Shown: in pieces, positions 29,254 to 34,081 of the stretch
Layout: each line of letters opens with the position of its first letter
How positions within the stretch are numbered: position 1 is the first letter of the stretch
NCBI GenBank assembly: GCA_017462035.1
Contig: JAFTRY010000024.1
Location: 1 to 34,081, forward strand
Direction of reading: 5' to 3'
Length of the DNA: 34,081 bases
From: Clostridia bacterium
GTDB taxonomy: Bacteria > Bacillota > Clostridia > Oscillospirales > CAG-272
Translations under genes and position numbers: made by a program
Notes under the pieces: model-generated
Told to the model about the DNA's origin: nothing
Seen by the model: the letters and a program-made list of their open reading frames with translations, nothing else
Database searches by the model: none

Positions 29254-30240
29254 TTAAAGTAATTCCTTGATCAGTGTCTCCCGGGTCTTGGGACTAAGGT
29301 AAGCGGGAGGAACGTCAAAGACGGTTTTGCAACCTACCATACCCTCACGGTGCATTCGAAGGGTGGCACGGGCGTAGGCAACAATGACGGAGGCGGTAAA
29401 CTCGGGGTTGGAATCCAGCTTGAGACTGTATTCGATCACATGGTTGTGCTCCAAAGAGCGACCGGTCTTGCCCGTCCGGATCACAAAGCCGCCGTGGGGA
29501 ATCCCGCTGTGGTTCCGCTTTAGCTCTTCGGCGGAGATGAAATGAACGGTAGTGTCGTAGTCGGCAAAATAGTTGGGCATTTCCTTGATCTCTTTCTCAA
29601 TACGAGAGAGATCAGCACCTTCGGCGGCAACCACAAAGCATTCTCTCGTGTGCTTTTGACGAGCGGTTAGCTCTGGACAGACACCGCTGCGTACCGCCTC
29701 CAGAGCGGCATCCACGGGAATGGTGTATTGCTTGGCATCCAGTACACCCTCAATGCGTCGGATGGCATCGGAATGTCCCTGGCTTACCCCCTTGCCCCAG
29801 AACGTATAATCCTTGCCGTCGGGCAGTACCGCACCGGCGTACAGACGGTTCAGAGAAAACATGCCGGGATCCCATCCAACGGAGATCATAGCAACCTTTC
29901 CTCCTTCTCTGGCGGCAGCATCGACTCGGGCAATGTGCTCCGGGATCCTCGCGTGGGTGTCAAAGCTGTCAACGACACAGAAGTTTTTCGCTAACTCAGG
30001 GGTCTGCTCCGGCAGATCTGTGGCACTACCGCCGCAAAGGATCATGACATCGATCCTGTTCTTATATTGTTCGACCTCGCTTGCGTGACAAACGGCGACG
30101 TTGGGCGTTCCAATGGATAGGGTGGAGGGATCACGGCGGGTAAACACGGCGACAAGCTCCATGTCCGGATTTTGCCGTAGAGCGCACTCAATGCCTCGCC
30201 CCAAATTTCCGTAACCGAAAATACCAACTCTGATTTTCAT
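29254..30240 (-). CDS. ddh: meso-Diaminopimelate D-dehydrogenase
   Basis: Ddh reductively aminates tetrahydrodipicolinate directly to meso-diaminopimelate with NADPH and ammonia, a shortcut to lysine and peptidoglycan precursors. The 328-residue length is typical. The N-terminal Rossmann motif GIFGYGNLGRGIE is followed by AVFTRRDP; MISVGWDPGMFSLNR and GKGVSQGHSDAIRRIEGV are strongly characteristic substrate-site segments. The C-terminal NPEFTASVIVAYARA is also typical. The ribosome site is weak (AAGGTAAG). It has its own promoter. Whether the organism also keeps the succinylase or aminotransferase route cannot be seen here. Confidence 0.95.
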   Translation of the reverse strand: MKIRVGIFGYGNLGRGIECALRQNPDMELVAVFTRRDPSTLSIGTPNVAVCHASEVEQYKNRIDVMILCGGSATDLPEQTPELAKNFCVVDSFDTHARIPEHIARVDAAAREGGKVAMISVGWDPGMFSLNRLYAGAVLPDGKDYTFWGKGVSQGHSDAIRRIEGVLDAKQYTIPVDAALEAVRSGVCPELTARQKHTRECFVVAAEGADLSRIEKEIKEMPNYFADYDTTVHFISAEELKRNHSGIPHGGFVIRTGKTGRSLEHNHVIEYSLKLDSNPEFTASVIVAYARATLRMHREGMVGCKTVFDVPPAYLSPKTRETLIKELL

Positions 30241-30300
30241 ATAGCTTCTTACCTTTCAGTGGGAGAACCGATCGACGGCACTCCCCAAAATTACGGGGAT

Positions 30301-30329
30301 ATTATAGCACAACTTGTTTTTCATTGCAA
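30301..30329 (-). promoter_or_regulatory. Promoter for ddh
   Basis: On the minus strand, TTGCAA (30324-30329) and TATAAT (30301-30306) are spaced by 17 bases, in the gap between ddh and the hydroxyacid dehydrogenase gene. The -35 box lies close to the preceding stop codon. Confidence 0.8.
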
Positions 30330-30345
30330 GAGTCAAGGAAAAAAT

Positions 30346-31293
30346 TTACACGATTCGGTTGAAAATTTTTTCTTCGTAAAAGGCGGCAATGTTGTCCGCG
30401 ATTATTTTGACACAGCGGGCTCGGGCTTCGGAGGAGCCCCACGCCATGTGAGGGGTCAGACATACGTTGTCTCGATGGAATAAACGGCAGAAGGGGTGGT
30501 CAGCGTCAAAGGGCTCTTTGGAGTAAACGTCGACTCCCAGACCTCCCAAATGCCCCTCCTCCAACGCGCGTGCCACGGCAGCCTCGTCGGTGACAGCACC
30601 TCGCGCCATGTTGATGAGGATGGTGTGAGGCTTCATGAGAGAAAGCTCCTTTTCTCCGATCATGCCGCGAGTGGTGTTGCTGAGAGGAACGTGAAGAGAG
30701 ATCACGTCGGAACGTCTGCATAGCTCTTCCAGATCTACCTGCTCATATCGGGACTCCCTCTGACGGCGGCAAACCAGAATACGGCTTCCGAGGGCGGATG
30801 CCAGTTCAGCCACCCGGGAACCAATAGCACCTCCGCCCACGATTCCCCAAGTGAGGGAGGATAGCTCGTGGTAAACGGGAGTCAGACGGTTGGCAACACC
30901 CGATTCGGAATAGGCACCGGAATGAACGTATTCCCGATAGGAGGTCAGACGGTTTACGAGACACAGTCCCACGGAAAGGGTCAGCTGGGCTACGCTGTCA
31001 GTGGAGTAGCCCGGTACGTTGCAAAGAGCAATTCCTCTTTTGCGGCAGTAGTCGGTGTCAATGTTGTCATAGCCGGTAGCGGTCACGCAAATCAGCTTTA
31101 AATTTTTAGCCTCAGAAAGATTGCTTTCGTTCAGCTTTAGCTTGTTGACAATGACCACCTCCGCGTCTCTTACGCGAACCGCGATTTCCTCGGGGGCGGT
31201 GGTTCCATATTCTATGGTGTCTCCCAATTGGCGGATAGGGTCCAGAACAATATCCTCGCCCAAGGTGGCAATATCCAGGATGACAATCTTCAT
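30346..31293 (-). CDS. D-isomer-specific 2-hydroxyacid dehydrogenase
   Basis: The 315-residue enzyme reduces a 2-oxoacid or oxidises a D-2-hydroxyacid with NAD(P)H. The N-terminal catalytic domain contains VTATGYDNIDTDYC, the NAD domain has GIVGGGAIGSRVA, and the catalytic triad is visible as Arg in INMARGAVTDE, Glu in DVYSKEPFD and His in LTPHMAWGS. The substrate pocket resembles hydroxypyruvate/glycerate reductases more than lactate dehydrogenase, but this is uncertain. GAAGGAG precedes the ATG at a good distance. It is a single-gene unit between its own promoter and that of ddh. Confidence 0.92.
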   Translation of the reverse strand: MKIVILDIATLGEDIVLDPIRQLGDTIEYGTTAPEEIAVRVRDAEVVIVNKLKLNESNLSEAKNLKLICVTATGYDNIDTDYCRKRGIALCNVPGYSTDSVAQLTLSVGLCLVNRLTSYREYVHSGAYSESGVANRLTPVYHELSSLTWGIVGGGAIGSRVAELASALGSRILVCRRQRESRYEQVDLEELCRRSDVISLHVPLSNTTRGMIGEKELSLMKPHTILINMARGAVTDEAAVARALEEGHLGGLGVDVYSKEPFDADHPFCRLFHRDNVCLTPHMAWGSSEARARCVKIIADNIAAFYEEKIFNRIV

Positions 31294-31335
31294 GATCCAT
31301 TCTCCTTCGTCAGATCTTTTTTTCTATGTAGTTCT

Positions 31336-31364
31336 ATTATAGCATAGATTCGGAAAAAAATCAA
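31336..31364 (-). promoter_or_regulatory. Promoter for the 2-hydroxyacid dehydrogenase gene
   Basis: On the minus strand, TTGATT (31359-31364) and a perfect TATAAT (31336-31341) are separated by 17 bases, about 43 bases before the ATG. It is divergent from the HAD/PHP unit. Confidence 0.78.
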
Positions 31365-31425
31365 ATCCTAATGTGGGAAGGAAAAACTCTTTTGCGAATT
31401 TCCCTCTTTAAATTGGAGGATTTTG

Positions 31426-31454
31426 TTGCTTTTTCAAAAGTTTTGTGCTAAGAT
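31426..31454 (+). promoter_or_regulatory. Possible promoter for the HAD/PHP phosphatase unit
   Basis: TTGCTT (31426-31431) and TAAGAT (31449-31454) are spaced by 17 bases, 29 bases ahead of the HAD gene start. The hexamers are only partly consensus, so this is a moderate call. Confidence 0.5.
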
Positions 31455-31482
31455 ATAGGATGGACAGAAAAAGGGGGATACC

Positions 31483-32103
31483 ATGCAAAAGAGGATAAAA
31501 AATATTGTTTTTGATATGGGACGGGTGCTCCTGGATTTTTCTCCTCAGGAGGTGATTGCGCCCTACTTCTCAGAGCCGAAGGAGCAGACTCTGATCCATG
31601 ATGTCGTGTTCGACTCGGGGGATTGGTTCGCTTTGGATGAGGGAAATATAACGGAAGAGGAAGCACTGGCGAAGTGGTGTGCCTGTGTTCCCGAGCATAT
31701 GAGAGGTCCCTTGACGGAAATGTTCCGAAACTGGTATCGGGCGCTAAGCCCCATTGACGGAATGGAGGAGCTGATCGCCCAGCTAAAGGCTCATGGATAT
31801 CGGTGCTACCTCCTCTCCAATACCAGCGTTCGTTTTTCGGCCTATTGGCAGGAATTTGCGGTGCTGCGTATGCTGGACGGACACTACGCTTCCGCTTTTT
31901 ACCACCTGGTAAAGCCCGATTCCCGGGCATATCTTAAAATGACCGAGCTGTTTTCTCTTGACCCGGAGGAGTGCTTCTTTGTGGATGATCGAGAGGAAAA
32001 TGTGGCGGGAGCGGAGCGCGTTGGAATGAGGGGCTATACCTTCTCCCCACCCTCCGTACAGAAGCTGATCCGAACGCTTCGGGAGAATGGTGTCAACATA
32101 TAA
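31483..32103 (+). CDS. HAD-superfamily phosphatase (subfamily IA, YihX-like)
   Basis: The 206-residue protein carries the four HAD motifs: VFDMGRVLLDF (motif I with nucleophile Asp; the usual second Asp is Gly, as in the YihX group of sugar-phosphate phosphatases), LLSNTS (II), KPDSRAY (III) and FFVDDREENV (IV). A helical cap lies between motifs I and II. GGGGG precedes the ATG. The PHP-family gene follows 28 bases later in the same direction, so two phosphatase-like enzymes form one unit. Alpha-glucose-1-phosphate or another small sugar phosphate is a reasonable substrate guess from the YihX resemblance only. Confidence 0.88.
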   Translation: MQKRIKNIVFDMGRVLLDFSPQEVIAPYFSEPKEQTLIHDVVFDSGDWFALDEGNITEEEALAKWCACVPEHMRGPLTEMFRNWYRALSPIDGMEELIAQLKAHGYRCYLLSNTSVRFSAYWQEFAVLRMLDGHYASAFYHLVKPDSRAYLKMTELFSLDPEECFFVDDREENVAGAERVGMRGYTFSPPSVQKLIRTLRENGVNI

Positions 32104-32131
32104 AAAAGAACGGTAGAAAGAGGAAATCAAA

Positions 32132-32920
32132 ATGCCCATGACAGTCAATCTTCATACCCATACCTTCCGTTGTAGCCACGCCAAGGGGACGGAACGGGAT
32201 TATATCGAACGCGCGTTGGCAAACGGGATCACACGGATGGGATTTGCCGATCATGCCCCCTTTGCCTTTCCCGACGGCTCGGAGGAATGGTATCGGGTCC
32301 CGATGGCGCAGGCGACGGAATATGTCAGTACCTTGCGGGCACTGAGAGAGGAATATCGGGACAGAATCGAGATTCTTATCGGCTTTGAAATGGAGTACTA
32401 CCCTACGTACTTTGCCGATATGCGTCGGATAGCGGCAGATGTGGGCGCGGAATACCTGATCCTGGGTCAACATCATGTAGAATATCAAGAAAACGGGGAA
32501 GTGAAGCTGTTTTACAGCGGTAAGGCTACGGATTCGGCGGCACTGTTAAAAGGGTATGTAGATGAAGCACTGGAGGCAATGGGAACAGGAGCCTTCACTT
32601 ATATGGCACACCCCGAGTTGATTCGTTATGAGGGGGATGAGGCGATCTACGAGAGGGAAATGCGTCGGCTTTGCCAAGGTGCGTCTGAGATGGATATTCC
32701 TCTTGAGATCAATTTTCTCGGACTTCGGGAAAACCGTCATTATCCGATCCGCCGATTCTGGCAGTGGGCAAAGGAGTATAACTGCCGTGTCGTCTTCGGA
32801 TGCGACGCGCACGATCCTATGAGTGCATACGACGCAGAGTCTCTTGCCGTTGCGGAAAGCTGGGTGAAGGAGCTGGCACTTCGCTTGGAGCCCAATCCCC
32901 CAATACGCTCCATTTATTGA
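32132..32920 (+). CDS. PHP-domain phosphoesterase, histidinol-phosphatase-like
   Basis: The 262-residue protein is a PHP-domain metalloenzyme. Metal-binding motifs appear in order: NLHTHTFRCSHA at the N-terminus, GFADHAPF, GFEMEYYP, LGQHHVEY, YMAHPELIRY and FGCDAHDP near the C-terminus. The layout matches HisK/HisJ-type histidinol phosphatases, which release phosphate in histidine synthesis. No other his gene is in the window, so another phosphate monoester could be the substrate. AAGAGGAAA lies before the ATG. It is transcribed with the upstream HAD gene. The gap to smpB holds a promoter but no convincing terminator. Confidence 0.85.
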   Translation: MPMTVNLHTHTFRCSHAKGTERDYIERALANGITRMGFADHAPFAFPDGSEEWYRVPMAQATEYVSTLRALREEYRDRIEILIGFEMEYYPTYFADMRRIAADVGAEYLILGQHHVEYQENGEVKLFYSGKATDSAALLKGYVDEALEAMGTGAFTYMAHPELIRYEGDEAIYEREMRRLCQGASEMDIPLEINFLGLRENRHYPIRRFWQWAKEYNCRVVFGCDAHDPMSAYDAESLAVAESWVKELALRLEPNPPIRSIY

Positions 32921-33033
32921 GGGAGAAATACCCTTCGGAGAGATCATACGGAATCACGGCTCCTCCGAGCGGAAACGGAAAAAGAAAGAAAAGCGAAAAG
33001 ATCTGGGAAAACGAATAAATCGACAAAAAAGGC

Positions 33034-33062
33034 TTGATTTTAAAAGGAAGATATGATACAAT
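33034..33062 (+). promoter_or_regulatory. Promoter for smpB (and possibly ssrA)
   Basis: TTGATT (33034-33039) and TACAAT (33057-33062) are spaced by 17 bases, 35 bases before the smpB ATG. Confidence 0.8.
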
Positions 33063-33097
33063 AAGGGGGCACGAGAACCGAGAAAGGAGTGGGATGT

Positions 33098-33574
33098 ATG
33101 GCAGAAAAAAAGCAGACGTCAAGAGTTATTGCCCAAAACCGCAAGGCGTGGCATGACTATTTTGTGGATGAGAAATATGAAGCCGGCATCGCACTGTACG
33201 GAACCGAGGTGAAAAGCATCCGAAACGGGGCAGTGAATCTGAAGGATTCGTATTGCTCCCTGAAAAACGGGGAGCTGTTCGTCATCGGTATGCATATCAG
33301 TCCCTATGAAAAGGGAAACATTTTCAATCGGGAACCGCTGAGGGATCGAAAGCTTTTGATGCATAAGCGGGAGATCATGAAGCTGGGAGGATTGATGACA
33401 CAGAAGGGCTATACGCTGGTTCCCCTTTCGCTGTATTTCTCGGGCAAAAACGTGAAGGTAGAGATCGGGCTTTGCCGAGGGAAGAAGCTGTATGATAAGA
33501 GAGACGCGGCGGCAGAGAAGCAAGCCAATCGGGAAATGGACCGACACATGAAGGACCGTTCCCGATACGACTAA
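33098..33574 (+). CDS. smpB: SsrA-binding protein SmpB
   Basis: SmpB binds tmRNA and delivers it to stalled ribosomes for trans-translation. The 158-residue protein contains the family blocks [53 protein letters not shown] and [10 protein letters not shown], ending in a basic tail (HMKDRSRYD) of the kind that enters the mRNA channel. The ATG at 33098 is chosen because AAAGGAG lies eight bases upstream; an in-frame GTG at 33089 overlaps that site. Its partner RNA gene ssrA starts 41 bases after the stop, a common arrangement in Firmicutes. Confidence 0.97.
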   Translation: MAEKKQTSRVIAQNRKAWHDYFVDEKYEAGIALYGTEVKSIRNGAVNLKDSYCSLKNGELFVIGMHISPYEKGNIFNREPLRDRKLLMHKREIMKLGGLMTQKGYTLVPLSLYFSGKNVKVEIGLCRGKKLYDKRDAAAEKQANREMDRHMKDRSRYD

Positions 33575-33581
33575 TCCCTTC

Positions 33582-33609
33582 TTCACTTTTCACTATTACT
33601 TCTTACTTC
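33582..33609 (+). repeat. Degenerate heptanucleotide repeat before ssrA
   Basis: Four consecutive seven-base units are visible: TTCACTT, TTCACTA, TTACTTC and TTACTTC. They fill almost all of the gap between smpB and ssrA. A related tract with the same period lies on the other side of ssrA. Confidence 0.65.
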
Positions 33610-33615
33610 CAATAT

Positions 33616-33983
33616 GGGTCCGTAAAGGTTTCGACGGGGATTTTGAGGTATAATAAGCGGGTAGAGCCGGGCAATCTCTGAAAAGGTCCAACTTAAAATT
33701 AAACGCTAACGATAGAAACGTTGCATTGGCTGCCTAAGGGCAGTGCTGCGGCATAAGCCGCCCGTTCCTCCGGAGAGTATCGCGGCTCCGGACTGAGCGT
33801 CAAATGAGCGATGCCCGTGCATCGGTGGTTCGCCATTGAACTGATCACGCAAAAAATGGCTACCGGAGAAGAAAGTCTGTCTGTTGACGTTCCTCAAAGG
33901 GAATCCTAAATAACAGAATGCACCCGGAGAAGGTTATATCAAGAGGTTTTCGGACAGGGGTTCGACTCCCCTCGGGTCCACCA
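33616..33983 (+). ncRNA. ssrA: tmRNA (transfer-messenger RNA)
   Basis: This 368-base RNA rescues stalled ribosomes and tags their products for degradation. The 5' end GGGTCCG pairs with the 3' CGGGTCC (two G-U pairs) to form the acceptor stem, followed by A and an encoded CCA. The conserved GTAAAGGTTTCGACGGGG near the 5' end and GGTTCGACTCCCC T-arm near the 3' end are diagnostic. The tag frame runs from GCT at 33705 to TAA at 33737 and encodes ANDRNVALAA, a normal proteolysis tag ending in ALAA. It is a one-piece, non-permuted tmRNA. No separate promoter is obvious, so transcription from the smpB promoter is likely. Confidence 0.97.
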
Positions 33984-34020
33984 AAAATCGACAAGTTTCG
34001 ACAGAAGCTTGTCGATTTTT
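33983..34020 (+). terminator. Intrinsic terminator of ssrA
   Basis: Directly after the tmRNA CCA end, AAAAATCGACAAG (33983-33995) pairs with CTTGTCGATTTTT (34008-34020) around a 12-base loop. The 3' arm provides the T tract. Confidence 0.88.
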
Positions 34021-34024
34021 ACTT

Positions 34025-34052
34025 TTTCACTCTTCGCTTTTCACTCTTCTCT
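34025..34052 (+). repeat. Degenerate heptanucleotide repeat after ssrA
   Basis: Four seven-base units follow each other: TTTCACT, CTTCGCT, TTTCACT and CTTCTCT. The consensus YTTCACT resembles the tract just before ssrA. Confidence 0.7.
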
Positions 34053-34066
34053 CGAAACTTGTCAAT

Positions 34067-34080
34067 TAGGTAATAGGTAA
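34067..34080 (+). repeat. Tandem TAGGTAA heptamer at the window edge
   Basis: TAGGTAA occurs twice in direct succession and ends one base before the window edge, so the array may continue. It shares the seven-base period of the tract at 34025-34052 but not its sequence. Confidence 0.55.
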
Positions 34081-34081
34081 A

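Noticed and set aside
32930..32980. Terminator after the PHP phosphatase gene
   Set aside because: TCGGAG and CTCCGA can pair weakly across a long loop, but no T-run follows.
1..34081. CRISPR array, insertion sequence or tRNA gene
   Set aside because: No regularly spaced long repeats, transposase-like frame or cloverleaf sequence was recognised. The only tRNA-like structure is the tmRNA.

Overview
The window reads like a piece of a Clostridia chromosome (Firmicutes; probably an anaerobic gut- or rumen-type lineage, rank below class not determinable by eye). Grounds: mid-range GC, strong AGGAGG-type ribosome binding sites with some GTG/TTG starts, near-consensus TTGACA-17-TATAAT promoters, a class II GalT, a type I-beta DAHP synthase, an AroE-AroK fusion, a meso-diaminopimelate dehydrogenase and a one-piece tmRNA.

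Region 1 (1-7055, + strand) is the 3' part of a bacterial microcompartment (metabolosome) operon: the end of one BMC-H hexamer gene, a near-duplicate complete BMC-H gene, a BMC-P pentamer (EutN/CcmL), a PduS-like flavin/Fe-S electron carrier, a PduT-like trimer with the cluster-binding pore Cys38, a DeoR-family regulator, acetate kinase, a CoA-acylating aldehyde dehydrogenase and a PduL phosphotransacylase. The last two carry N-terminal helices of the encapsulation-peptide type. The core chemistry is aldehyde to acyl-CoA to acyl-phosphate to acid plus ATP. The aldehyde-producing signature enzyme lies upstream, outside the window; the DeoR regulator hints at, but does not prove, deoxysugar (fucose/rhamnose) catabolism. 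The operon ends at a bidirectional terminator.

Region 2 (7055-9292, - strand) holds galT (class II) and a cytidylate-kinase-like P-loop protein behind a perfect consensus promoter. Region 3 (9363-13572, + strand) holds a DUF1934 protein and a heterodimeric ABC exporter whose two halves have complementary degenerate ATPase sites. Region 4 (13582-16421, - strand) is one large cytoplasmic glycoside hydrolase resembling GH106-type alpha-L-rhamnosidases.

Region 5 (16471-27821, - strand) is an aromatic amino acid operon: aroF, tyrA, aroB, aroA, an FAD oxidoreductase, aroC, an MFS transporter, pheA, aroE-aroK and aroQ. Together they encode every shikimate step plus the prephenate branches to Phe and Tyr. 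It is preceded by a promoter, a 20-residue leader peptide with four Phe and four Tyr codons, and an intrinsic terminator before aroF: a ribosome-mediated attenuator rather than a T-box. This is the most striking regulatory finding.

Region 6 (27832-31364, - strand) has three genes, each with its own promoter: a CofE-like (F420-0:glutamate ligase family) protein, meso-diaminopimelate dehydrogenase and a D-2-hydroxyacid dehydrogenase. Region 7 (31426-34081, + strand) has a HAD phosphatase and a PHP-family phosphatase in one unit, then smpB and the tmRNA gene ssrA with its terminator. Degenerate heptanucleotide repeats flank ssrA on both sides, and another heptamer repeat runs into the window edge. 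No IS elements, CRISPR arrays or tRNA genes were recognised.
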